From the NCBI GenBank assembly GCA_030150505.1, contig JASLFS010000009.1, forward strand, positions 1 through 35,099: DNA of 35,099 nt. The letters run 5' to 3'. Made by a program: the position numbers and the translations under genes. Source of the DNA: Vitreoscilla sp. Its GTDB lineage: Bacteria > Pseudomonadota > Gammaproteobacteria > Burkholderiales > Neisseriaceae. How positions within the stretch are numbered: position 1 is the stretch's first letter; every line of letters begins with the position of its first letter. A model generated the notes under the pieces. That model did no database searches. It was given only the letters and a program-made list of their open reading frames with translations, and was not told where the DNA came from. Below are positions 16,644 through 24,399 of this stretch, in pieces.

Positions 16644-17693
16644 ATGCCTAGATTTTTCAAACAAACGTCCATCAGAACCAGCTTATTATTGGTTATCCTC
16701 GCTATCTTCACGATTGGTTTTATTATCAGTCAAAAATACCCGCACAAAATAAACAATCCCGCTCAATCACCAAACAAATCAGAAACCCCCATTCGAATTG
16801 CCTACCAAACTGGCATTGACCCTAGCAAACTAGCGCAAGCCAATGGCGAATATGAAGCAGCAATTGGTCAAAGTATTGCTTGGAAAAAGTTCGATGGTGG
16901 CGCAGATGTGTTGATGGCGCTGGCTGCTGGCGATGTCGACATAGGCAATCTTGGCTCCAGCCCATTTACCGCAGCCATCAGCCAAGGCTTGCCCATAGAA
17001 GTATTTTATATTGCCTCCATGATTGGCGCATCAGAAGCCTTGATTACCAAACCCAACATTCATACTTTGAATCAATTACAAGGTAAAAAAATTGCCACGC
17101 CATTTGCTTCAACCGCTCATTACAGCCTGCTATCGGCTTTAAAAAACTGGCAATTACCTGAGCAAAATGTCCAAATTATCAATTTACGAGCACCTGAGAT
17201 TACCGCAGCTTGGCAACGTGGGGACATTGATGCCGCTTACGTCTGGGAACCCGTATTAAGCACTTTAAAAAAAGATGGTCATGTGTTTGTATCCAGCCAA
17301 TCTATCAGTAATTTAGGCTCGCCAACCTATGATTTATGGGTTGTTAGAAAAGATTTTGCCAAACAACATCCCAATGTTTTGCGTCAATTTGTTCAAATTA
17401 GCAATCAGCAAATCAAGGCTTACCACCAAAATCCGAAAGCTTTTATGCGTTCAAACAGCAATATTAAAAAAATTGCCAGCTTAACGGGCTCAAATCCAAA
17501 AGATATTCCCATTTTGCTATCAGGTAACCGTTATTTGTCATTAGAAGAACAAAAACATCTTTTTCACAAACAATTGCCCCAAGATATTCAAAAAACCGCA
17601 CAGTTTTTATATCAGCAAGGAAAAATACCCGCAGTTAAAGAATCTTATTCAAGCAATATCAATGGCGATTATTTAAGCAATGAAGGTCATTAA
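16644..17693 (+). CDS. tauA: Taurine ABC transporter substrate-binding protein
   Basis: A 349-residue solute-binding protein. The N terminus is a hydrophobic signal/anchor (residues about 10-30: SIRTSLLLVILAIFTIGF) without an obvious cleavage site, so it may stay membrane-tethered. The mature part has TauA-type text: IRIAYQTGIDPSKLAQANG, WKKFDGGADVLMALAAGDVDIGNLGSSP and IDAAYVWEPV. These separate it from the sulfonate-binding SsuA branch. AAGGA precedes the ATG. It leads the tauABCD operon, with tauB starting 4 bp after its stop. Taurine import supplies sulfur via TauD. Confidence 0.93.
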   Translation: MPRFFKQTSIRTSLLLVILAIFTIGFIISQKYPHKINNPAQSPNKSETPIRIAYQTGIDPSKLAQANGEYEAAIGQSIAWKKFDGGADVLMALAAGDVDIGNLGSSPFTAAISQGLPIEVFYIASMIGASEALITKPNIHTLNQLQGKKIATPFASTAHYSLLSALKNWQLPEQNVQIINLRAPEITAAWQRGDIDAAYVWEPVLSTLKKDGHVFVSSQSISNLGSPTYDLWVVRKDFAKQHPNVLRQFVQISNQQIKAYHQNPKAFMRSNSNIKKIASLTGSNPKDIPILLSGNRYLSLEEQKHLFHKQLPQDIQKTAQFLYQQGKIPAVKESYSSNINGDYLSNEGH

Positions 17694-17696
17694 TTC

Positions 17697-18461
17697 ATGA
17701 GTAACTTACACATAGAATCAATCTCCTTAACTTATGAAAACACTACCAAATCAACGCTTAATGATATTTCCTTAACCATTCCAGATGATGGCATTACCGT
17801 TGTTATCGGCCCTTCTGGCTGCGGAAAAACTTCACTTTTAAATATATTGGCGGGTTTTATTCAGCCAACATCGGGTGCCATTACCAGAAATGGTCAGCCT
17901 ATTTATAAAGCAGGAGCAGATAGAGCCGTGGTTTTTCAAGATGATGCGCTGATGCCTTGGCTAACTGTGGCTCAAAACATTGCTTTAGGATTGAAAATTC
18001 AAGGCTTACCTCAACAAAAACACGCAAGAATTGTTGAAGAAAAACTGGCTTTGGTTCATTTAACTCATGCCGAAAATCAACCAATCTGGTCTTTATCTGG
18101 CGGAATGAGGCAACGTGTTGGCATTGCTCGAGCTTTGGCTGTTAATTCTCCTTATTTACTCATGGATGAACCTTTTGCGGCTTTAGATGCTTTTGTTCGT
18201 GAACAAATGCAAACACTGGTTTTGGATTTATGGCAACGACAACAAGCAGCATTCTTTTTAATTACGCATGATATTGAAGAAGCATTAATTTTAGCCAGCC
18301 AATTGGTGTTAATGCATCCCTCTTCAGGCCAAATTCTGCAAATAACCAAACCGGAATTTAATCAACGCTGGCTCAGCGGCGAATCCATTCGTCAAATTAA
18401 ATCCAACCGCTCTTTTATAGAACAACGTGAATATTTATTGGATTTAATTAGTAAACAGTAG
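17697..18461 (+). CDS. tauB: Taurine ABC transporter ATP-binding protein
   Basis: A 254-residue ABC ATPase that energises taurine uptake on the inner face of the membrane. The Walker A is GPSGCGKT at 38-45, the Q-loop is in VVFQDDALMPW, the signature LSGGMRQR is at about 135-142 and the Walker B LLMDEPFAALD is near 156-166. The DDALMPWLTVAQN segment is typical of nitrate/sulfonate/taurine ATPases. The start lies 4 bp after tauA, with GAAGG inside the tauA end. tauC follows 44 bp later. Confidence 0.93.
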   Translation: MSNLHIESISLTYENTTKSTLNDISLTIPDDGITVVIGPSGCGKTSLLNILAGFIQPTSGAITRNGQPIYKAGADRAVVFQDDALMPWLTVAQNIALGLKIQGLPQQKHARIVEEKLALVHLTHAENQPIWSLSGGMRQRVGIARALAVNSPYLLMDEPFAALDAFVREQMQTLVLDLWQRQQAAFFLITHDIEEALILASQLVLMHPSSGQILQITKPEFNQRWLSGESIRQIKSNRSFIEQREYLLDLISKQ

Positions 18462-18505
18462 GTATTTGGACAAAAAAGAATGGAATACTCACAAGGAAAT
18501 AAACC

Positions 18506-19276
18506 ATGTTTGCAAATCGATATGCATTGGCATTTGTCAGTTTATTGGCATTATTGCTCTTTTGGTGGCTAATTAGCTTTAATCAATGGTTAGATCCATT
18601 GTTTTTACCTAGCCCAAAACAGGTCGCTTGGCGATTACTGGACTTGGCTAACAATGGTTTTATGGGAGCCAATTTGTGGCAACACTTGGCTGCTAGTTTA
18701 GAGCGAATGTTATGGGCAATGCTCTTGGCCATTATTGTCGGTGTTTTATTGGGTAGCTGCATGGGGTTAAATCCATGGGTTCGTGGTTTATTCGATCCGA
18801 TTATTGAATTATATCGCCCCATTCCGCCATTGGCTTATTTGCCTTTAATGGTTATTTGGTTTGGCATTGGGGAAACCACCAAAATTCTGCTCATTTTTTT
18901 GGCTATATTGGCTCCCATTATCATGGCAACAACGCAAGCCATGCTATTGACTACCAATAACCGCATTCGTGCCGCTCAATCTTTAGGTGCTACACGCAGC
19001 CAAATTATTCGTTATGTCATTTTTCCAGCAGCAATCCCCAATATTCTGATTGGTATTCGCATTGGTTTGGGGGTCGGTTGGTCAACTTTGGTTGCCAGTG
19101 AGCTGGTTGCTGCGCAGCGTGGATTGGGGTTCATGGTGCAATCTGCAGCCCAATTTTTGATGACGGATATCGTGATTGCGGGAATTATCATGATTGCCGT
19201 CATCGCCATTAGCATTGAGCTGCTTCTGCGCTGGCTACAAAAAACATGGTGCCCTTGGTATGAGCATTCATCTTAA
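18506..19276 (+). CDS. tauC: Taurine ABC transporter permease
   Basis: A 256-residue integral membrane permease with about six segments. The EAA loop that docks the ATPase is visible as AQSLGATRSQIIRYVIFPAAIPNILIGIRIG. The region YRPIPPLAYLPLMVIWFGIGE is characteristic of the SsuC/TauC permease family. The start is supported by AAGGA. It is the third gene of tauABCD, 53 bp before tauD. Confidence 0.93.
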   Translation: MFANRYALAFVSLLALLLFWWLISFNQWLDPLFLPSPKQVAWRLLDLANNGFMGANLWQHLAASLERMLWAMLLAIIVGVLLGSCMGLNPWVRGLFDPIIELYRPIPPLAYLPLMVIWFGIGETTKILLIFLAILAPIIMATTQAMLLTTNNRIRAAQSLGATRSQIIRYVIFPAAIPNILIGIRIGLGVGWSTLVASELVAAQRGLGFMVQSAAQFLMTDIVIAGIIMIAVIAISIELLLRWLQKTWCPWYEHSS

Positions 19277-19329
19277 TTCATTGCATTAATATCTTTTCAA
19301 ACAATTTATGATTATTTAAAGGAAATTAT

Positions 19330-20157
19330 ATGGATATTCTCGCCTTAACCCCTGCTATTGGTGCTGAAATCAAAGGTATCCAATTAAACCAATCAATATC
19401 CAACAGCATCTTTACTGAAATTAAAAATGCATTGCTGCGTTATCAAGTCATCTTTTTTCGTCAACAATTCATTGAGCCACATCATCAAAAAGAGCTAGCT
19501 GAAAAGTTTGGTCCCTTGCATATTCATCCTATTTTTCCATCTCATCCCGATATTAAGGAAATAATGGTATTAGATAGCCATCAACAAGATTTACGCGATA
19601 ACGAGCTGTGGCACACAGATGTGACTTTTTTAGAAAAACCAGCAATGGGATGCATATTATCGGCCATACAAGTTCCCTGCTTTGGTGGTGATACGCTCTG
19701 GGCTAGCGGTACGGCTGCTTATGAGGATTTATCCGATGGCATGAAAATATTTTTGGAAGGCTTAACAGCCAGTCATGATATTAGCTTATCGTTTCCAGAA
19801 AGCCGCTTTGGGCAAGATGAGGTAACGAAAAAAAACTTACAGGCAGCCATTAATCAGCATCCGCCACAAAGCCATCCTGTGATACGGACGCATCCTGAAA
19901 CGGGCGCTAAATCGTTATTCATTAGCGAAGGTTTTACCAAAAAAATTAATGAGCTAAGCACCAAAGAAAGTGATGCTATTTTAAAATTTTTATTTGCGCA
20001 TTCAAGCCAACCAAAATACTTTTTACGTTGGCATTGGCAAAATGGAGATGTTGCCATCTGGGATAACCGTTGCACACAACATTTTGCCAATTTCGATTAT
20101 GGTCATTTTCATCGAATTATGCAGCGTGCTACTGTCTTAGGCGATGTGCCTTATTAA
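19330..20157 (+). CDS. tauD: Taurine dioxygenase (Fe(II)/2-oxoglutarate-dependent)
   Basis: A 275-residue enzyme that oxidises taurine with O2 and 2-oxoglutarate, releasing sulfite and aminoacetaldehyde. The iron triad is His95-X-Asp97 (LWHTDVTF) and a distal His at about 251 (NRCTQHFANFDYG), close to E. coli His99/Asp101/His255. An Arg for 2-oxoglutarate lies a few residues later (HRIMQRATV). AAAGGA precedes the start. It is the last gene of the tau operon, closed by a long perfect hairpin. Confidence 0.95.
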   Translation: MDILALTPAIGAEIKGIQLNQSISNSIFTEIKNALLRYQVIFFRQQFIEPHHQKELAEKFGPLHIHPIFPSHPDIKEIMVLDSHQQDLRDNELWHTDVTFLEKPAMGCILSAIQVPCFGGDTLWASGTAAYEDLSDGMKIFLEGLTASHDISLSFPESRFGQDEVTKKNLQAAINQHPPQSHPVIRTHPETGAKSLFISEGFTKKINELSTKESDAILKFLFAHSSQPKYFLRWHWQNGDVAIWDNRCTQHFANFDYGHFHRIMQRATVLGDVPY

Positions 20158-20158
20158 T

Positions 20159-20203
20159 CAATGGTTCATTTATTTCGTTACCAGTGAAATAAATGAACCA
20201 TTT
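20159..20203. terminator. Bidirectional terminator between tauD and the lipoprotein gene
   Basis: A stem of about 17-18 perfect base pairs (AATGGTTCATTTATTTC with its complement) around an 8-9-base loop, flanked by A/T tracts. It directly follows the tauD stop and lies 32 bp from the convergent lipoprotein gene's end. Confidence 0.85.
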
Positions 20204-20234
20204 TGTAGAACCAATATAATGGATTGATTTTAAA

Positions 20235-20978
20235 TTAAAATAATCTATTTTTTAGGCTGTATTTTTCCAATGCAAGGTATTGGTCTCGATCATAAAACTT
20301 CAAGAAATCGTAAGGTTTGTATTCACATGTTTTAAAATCAACCTTTTTACCACGAATCAACTGAATAGAAACCGTATCTTTTGGTGTAAACCAATCCGAA
20401 TAATTCAATGTTTGTGGGCGACTGGTTTTTTCACCGTTTAATTTGCAATTCGCATTGGTATTTTGAACAGTATGTTTAACTGATGGATAATTCTTTTCAA
20501 GTTCGTTGAAGACAGAATCTGGGTGATTATTACTGTACATAACCACTAGCTTGCCTTTGAAAAAATACGCATATGCTCTAGTGAATGAATATTGGCTTTC
20601 ACTGGATTTGTAATTTAACAAAGCATAAGTCGATGCTTGAGGACCATATTTATATTCTAATGGCGTTTTGGCTTGCCCTTCTGGACTCTTAGCGAGCTTA
20701 ATAACACGGGTTTTGCCTTTTTCATCCAACATGCACATTACATTATCACACGACTCTATTTTTAAGCCTTTTTGTGCAACTATTTTTTGAAACTCAGATT
20801 CAGTTAGTTTATTAATTTGAAACTCACCAATACCATGCGGCTGATTAAGATTGGTGCTTGGGTATTTTGAAGTAGGCTGACTAACTGCAGCAACATCATC
20901 CATAACATCTAAAATGGTTGAACATCCTGTAGTCATGACAATGGTCAAACCCATTAAGAAAAGTGATTTTTTATTCAT
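20235..20978 (-). CDS. Putative lipoprotein of unknown function
   Basis: A 247-residue protein starting with a lipoprotein signal (MNKKSLFLMGLTIVMTTGCS). The lipobox Cys is residue 19, followed by Ser-Thr, which favours outer-membrane sorting over the Asp+2 inner-membrane signal. The mature part has four further Cys (CDNVMC, NCKLNG, FKTCEY) that could pair, and a soluble Lys-rich body with a conserved-looking YFKGKLVVMYSNNHPD strand. I do not recognise a family. The ribosome site is weak. It is a single-gene unit on the minus strand, between a terminator and a 594-bp gap. Confidence 0.75.
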   Translation of the reverse strand: MNKKSLFLMGLTIVMTTGCSTILDVMDDVAAVSQPTSKYPSTNLNQPHGIGEFQINKLTESEFQKIVAQKGLKIESCDNVMCMLDEKGKTRVIKLAKSPEGQAKTPLEYKYGPQASTYALLNYKSSESQYSFTRAYAYFFKGKLVVMYSNNHPDSVFNELEKNYPSVKHTVQNTNANCKLNGEKTSRPQTLNYSDWFTPKDTVSIQLIRGKKVDFKTCEYKPYDFLKFYDRDQYLALEKYSLKNRLF

Positions 20979-21250
20979 GCTCTGAATCTATCTATTATTT
21001 CAACGTCATGAATATGAACATTTTTTAAAAACAATGTCAAATTAACTTTTAAATTTAATGAATCTAAAAAACAAAATCCGCCATTGATTCAATGCCCTAA
21101 TATTGATTACATTTATTAATTTAATTTAGCAAGCACATAACAAAACTTTAAAGACAAGCATGATATAAAGTTAATGAATTCTGTTTTTCATTGTTGTCTA
21201 TTTTGTTCCCTTTGCAGTAAACATTAAACTTGATATTTTCATCGTAACGC

Positions 21251-21281
21251 ACTAAGCACCTATCGGGTGCTTAGTTTTTTT
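21251..21281 (+). terminator. Orphan Rho-independent terminator
   Basis: ACTAAGCACC pairs perfectly with GGTGCTTAGT around a 5-base loop, followed by a 7-T run. The T run is on the plus-strand side only. No plus-strand gene lies upstream before tauD, more than 1 kb away and already terminated. Confidence 0.85.
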
Positions 21282-21515
21282 GTTGTTATTCTAATCGCAT
21301 TCTTCATAAAATTTTTAATCATATTTTATCTTTAAATGCCACCAAACAAAGCTTAATAGCTCGTTCTGACTTCATTATGGAAGTTTATTAATCTAATATA
21401 TCAATATTTTTCATTTAAAAAATCAAACAAACTATTTATATTTGATATTTATTATGTTATTTTTATACAAAATATATAGTCATTAATGACAAGCAACACA
21501 TACATCAAGCAGTAA

Positions 21516-21559
21516 AACAAATGGTTGTTAACTCTAACAGGTTAACAACCATTTGTTTT
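21516..21559. terminator. Terminator downstream of the second GATase1-AraC regulator
   Basis: A stem of at least 16 perfect base pairs (ACAAATGGTTGTTAAC with its complement) and an 8-base loop, 14 bp beyond the regulator's stop. It has T-rich flanks on both strands. Confidence 0.8.
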
Positions 21560-21572
21560 TGTGAAAATACAA

Positions 21573-22589
21573 TCACATCATACTTAAAACACCACCAGAT
21601 CCAGTGACTTTGTGCTTGAAAGCTGGGTTAACCGGTTTTCGTTGGTCTCGTGGTGAATAGCCGTGATAGCTACGATATGCTTTAGAAAAATGAGAAGATG
21701 TTGAGAAACCACAAGCAACAGTCACTTGCATAATCGACATACTTGTTTGAGACAATAAATCCTTAGCATGTTTCAGGCGCATCTGTAAATAATACTGGGC
21801 AGGCGTTGTACCATAATATCGCTTAAATAATCGCTCCAATTGCCTTAAAGACAAAGCAATTAACTCCGCAATCTCTTGCATGGTTAATACCTCATCTAAA
21901 TTCGCCTGCATTAATGCCACCGCTGTTTCAACATATTGAAACCCTGGTCCTACGCTGTTGGGGTTATTTTTATATCGGATTGAATCGCCTTCACGAATTC
22001 TATCCATCACAAACTGCTCTGCAACAGAATTGGCCAACGTTTTACCGTAACGCAAACGAACCAATTGCAGCATCATGTCCATTGCTGAGTTCCCACCCGA
22101 ACATGTTAAACGGTCTTTTTCCAATACATACAATTGATCGGTAAAATAAACCTTAGGAAAAACTTCTTTGGCTGCGGGTAAGCTTTCCCAATGAACCGCA
22201 CATTCGTAACCATCCATCAATTTAGCCAACGCTAATGAAATTGAACCATTGCACAATCCTCCCAAGATAATATCTTGGGCAGCCAATTGCTGTAAGAGTG
22301 TTTTGATTGCTGGTGTTGTCGCGGCCTGAACATCCACACCAGCGCAAACAAAAACCATATCGCAATCAAAAAGCCCTTCATAATCCATGGTTGAACCCAC
22401 GCTTAATCCATTGCTAGCTAAAGTATCCTTTTCTTGATAAACAGACCAAGCATATAGCTCTTGTTGGCTTAAGTAATTGGTCATTCTTAAGACATCAACA
22501 GCACTAGCAAACGTAACAAATGTAAAACCCTGCAATAAGATAAAACCTATTTTTTGTGTATTATGGTTTTTTATTATTTGATTAACCAT
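21573..22589 (-). CDS. GATase1-like AraC-family regulator (GbdR/SouR-like)
   Basis: A 338-residue paralogue of the regulator at 15229-16197, with the same two-part design. The DJ-1/PfpI-like sensor has KIGFILLQGFTFVTFASAVDVLRM and the elbow GGLCNGSISLALAKLMDGYECAVHWE. The AraC DNA-binding part has IAELIALSLRQLERLFKRYY and IMQVTVACGFSTSSHFSKAYRSYHGYSPRD. The start has GAGGAG 5-6 bases upstream. It stands alone, with terminators on both sides. Members of this class sense quaternary amines, sarcosine or related compounds. Because sox and ykvI-like promoters carry TGTCGC repeats, this one may sense sarcosine or betaine, but no divergent target fixes its ligand. Confidence 0.92.
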   Translation of the reverse strand: MVNQIIKNHNTQKIGFILLQGFTFVTFASAVDVLRMTNYLSQQELYAWSVYQEKDTLASNGLSVGSTMDYEGLFDCDMVFVCAGVDVQAATTPAIKTLLQQLAAQDIILGGLCNGSISLALAKLMDGYECAVHWESLPAAKEVFPKVYFTDQLYVLEKDRLTCSGGNSAMDMMLQLVRLRYGKTLANSVAEQFVMDRIREGDSIRYKNNPNSVGPGFQYVETAVALMQANLDEVLTMQEIAELIALSLRQLERLFKRYYGTTPAQYYLQMRLKHAKDLLSQTSMSIMQVTVACGFSTSSHFSKAYRSYHGYSPRDQRKPVNPAFKHKVTGSGGVLSMM

Positions 22590-22647
22590 TATTTCTCCTC
22601 ATTATTACTGCATCACAATATAGATAAAATCTAACTTTTAACACCAT

Positions 22648-22684
22648 AAAACCCCAAACAAATGCATGATTGGGGTTTTGTTTT
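22648..22684. terminator. Terminator downstream of the ykvI-like gene
   Basis: AAAACCCCAA and TTGGGGTTTT pair perfectly around a 12-base loop, with short T runs on both strands. It lies between the ykvI-like gene and the regulator and separates their transcripts. Confidence 0.75.
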
Positions 22685-22796
22685 AATAATACATTCGTCT
22701 ATATTTCCCTAATCATCGAACCCAAACGACTTTTAAAACATAACAATTTAAGTACGTTTATGCAGAATAACCTTTCAGGGAGCCTGTTACCATTGA

Positions 22797-23903
22797 TTAA
22801 TTAACCTTAATCATATTAGCACTTGTTTTTGCAAACCATTTTCTCAAACTGTGCATCACAATGAAAATTAATAGCAAGAAACCAATATAACCATTAATGA
22901 CATAAATCACATTAACCAACTTATCAAACGGCACCTTTAAACCAATGAAAATTCCGATGGTTGCCAATACAATGACTGCAACTCTAAACGCTGTTTTACT
23001 TTCGCCTGTAAAGCGCTTTGCTGCCTGCCATAACAAAGGAACCGCTGTGGTATAAATTCCCGCCAAAACAATCATAAAAAACACACTGGCGAAAATAGGA
23101 TGAATGCTAATGGCCAATTTTAAAGATGGCACCATTGAGCCTGCTATCGTCTCCATATTCGCCATTAAGCCCAGAGCAATAATCAACAATGCCAAACTAA
23201 AACCAGTTGCACCCAAAATGGCACCTCTAGAAATTTCTTTCACTTGTTTTGCCGAACTTCCCATCAAGCTCATGAACCCAGCCAGCCACAACATGCAAAA
23301 ACCAACATAAGACAAAGCAGCTAAAAACCAATGATTAGAAGCAGTCATGACATTTAATGTTGGTAAAACATCTTGAATACGCATTAATCCGCTTGGGTTT
23401 TTAACAATGGCTAGAATTCCCAAAACAATAGTAATCGCCACAATAATAGGACCAACTTTTCCCAAAATACTCACGATTTTAGTCAATCCACAAATAACAG
23501 TTAAAGCCACCAAAACACCCATAACAATCGCACCAAACCATGGCGATATATTGTACTGCTGCTCAACAGTCGCCCCTGCACCGCCAATCATGACAATAAA
23601 CGACATATAAATGAATAAAATAGAAAAATAATCAAAGAATCGACCTAAAATTGGACCACATAAATACCGATAAATCTGACCACCATGTTCAAATTTTTGT
23701 TGGTGACCAATCAAAACCAATTCACGCCCAACATATAAAAACAAAACAAACACCACAAAAATCCCCATGATGCCAGCTAAACCATACGCACTAAAATACT
23801 GCACAACCTCTTGCCCTGTTGCAAATCCCGAGCCAATCAAAAAAGCAATAAATGTTCCCGCATAAGCCAAAACTCGAAAATAATTTATATTAGAGTGAGC
23901 CAT
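22797..23903 (-). CDS. YkvI-like integral membrane protein, putative amine/amino-acid transporter
   Basis: A 368-residue protein with about ten hydrophobic segments and the family opening VLAYAGTFIAFLIGSGFATGQEVVQYF. A broken-helix GSGFATGQE near residues 22-30 resembles the first helix of LeuT-fold (APC-superfamily) transporters. YkvI homologues are mostly annotated as uncharacterised membrane proteins, so transport is inferred. AAAGGAAAA precedes the ATG. Its promoter carries two TGTCG half-sites exactly 21 bp apart, linking it to the same regulators as sarcosine oxidase and creatinase. Uptake of sarcosine, betaine or another methylamine would make sense. It is monocistronic. Confidence 0.82.
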   Translation of the reverse strand: MAHSNINYFRVLAYAGTFIAFLIGSGFATGQEVVQYFSAYGLAGIMGIFVVFVLFLYVGRELVLIGHQQKFEHGGQIYRYLCGPILGRFFDYFSILFIYMSFIVMIGGAGATVEQQYNISPWFGAIVMGVLVALTVICGLTKIVSILGKVGPIIVAITIVLGILAIVKNPSGLMRIQDVLPTLNVMTASNHWFLAALSYVGFCMLWLAGFMSLMGSSAKQVKEISRGAILGATGFSLALLIIALGLMANMETIAGSMVPSLKLAISIHPIFASVFFMIVLAGIYTTAVPLLWQAAKRFTGESKTAFRVAVIVLATIGIFIGLKVPFDKLVNVIYVINGYIGFLLLIFIVMHSLRKWFAKTSANMIKVN

Positions 23904-23980
23904 TATTTTTCCTTTGTTATTAGAATATATGCACTGCTTTTTTCACTCTAAGGGAACCCGCCTCGGTCTATGGTCTTGGT

Positions 23981-24008
23981 TGCGACAATTTATGGTATAA
24001 ATTCGACA
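23981..24008 (-). promoter_or_regulatory. TGTCG direct-repeat operator upstream of the ykvI-like gene
   Basis: On the minus strand TGTCGAA (from 24008) and TGTCGCAA (from 23987) form a direct repeat with starts exactly 21 bp apart, or two helical turns. It points at the ykvI-like start 78 bp further on. This is the classical layout of an AraC-type activator site. Confidence 0.6.
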
Positions 24009-24104
24009 TAAAAATCATTATCTTATAAATAAAATTAGCTCACATCTTGGCATCAGCCTACCAACGCTTAGCTCGTTATTTATATTGATATTAATAAGAT
24101 TACC

Positions 24105-24154
24105 AAAAGAAAAACCACCTTTATGCCGGTTAATAACAAACATCAAGGTGGTTT
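24105..24154 (-). terminator. Orphan Rho-independent terminator, minus strand
   Basis: On the minus strand AAACCACCTT and AAGGTGGTTT pair perfectly around a roughly 23-base loop, followed by a T-rich tract (the A tract at 24105-24114). It lies upstream of the ykvI-like promoter elements, so it is not that gene's attenuator. No annotated minus-strand gene precedes it. Confidence 0.7.
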
Positions 24155-24175
24155 ACAATTTCCAACTCATTCATT

Positions 24176-24223
24176 CTAATTTCGTCGCAGAATATCCTTA
24201 ATTGCCTCCCATACAATTAACAT
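24176..24223 (-). CDS. Possible 15-codon ORF before the orphan terminator
   Basis: ATG at 24221-24223 to TAG at 24176-24178 encodes MLIVWEAIKDILRRN. It starts with a hydrophobic patch and ends basic. A GAAGAAAG purine run precedes the ATG, and a hairpin terminator follows 20 bp after the stop. The length is small enough to arise by chance; I list it because of the otherwise unexplained terminator. Confidence 0.2.
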   Translation of the reverse strand: MLIVWEAIKDILRRN

Positions 24224-24337
24224 CTTTCTTCAGTCACTGACTGCTCACTATCATTTAATACAGAAAATCCCTTTTCTGAAAATCACAATCAAATGCATGC
24301 ATTCACACAAAACTATTACTGCAAATTAAAAAAAATT

Positions 24338-24366
24338 TATACAACAAAGTTGGTAATGTTTATAAT
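24338..24366 (+). promoter_or_regulatory. Predicted promoter of the antiporter gene
   Basis: A consensus TATAAT -10 (24361-24366) with a weak TTATAC -35 (24338-24343), 17 bp apart. The predicted transcript start would leave a leader of about 27 bases before the ATG at 24400. Confidence 0.5.
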
Positions 24367-24399
24367 TAAATCATTTCAGAACATAGGCATTTTTAACAT

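Larger units (their letters stand above)
20979..21572. other. Intergenic region with an orphan plus-strand terminator
   Basis: This 594-bp AT-rich gap has no ORF with a ribosome site. It contains a strong plus-strand Rho-independent terminator (21251-21281) that belongs to no annotated gene, and the bidirectional hairpin after the second regulator (21516-21559). The interval of about 100-200 bp before 21251 is a candidate small-RNA gene. Confidence 0.55.
23904..24399. other. Divergent intergenic region between the ykvI-like gene and the antiporter
   Basis: This 496-bp gap holds the TGTCG direct repeat (23981-24008), an orphan minus-strand terminator (24105-24154), a possible 15-codon ORF (24176-24223) upstream of it, and a promoter-like sequence for the antiporter (24338-24366). 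Confidence 0.6.

Noticed and set aside
24105..24154. Attenuator or riboswitch of the ykvI-like gene
   Set aside because: The TGTCG direct repeat lies between the hairpin and the gene, so the gene's promoter is most likely downstream of the hairpin.
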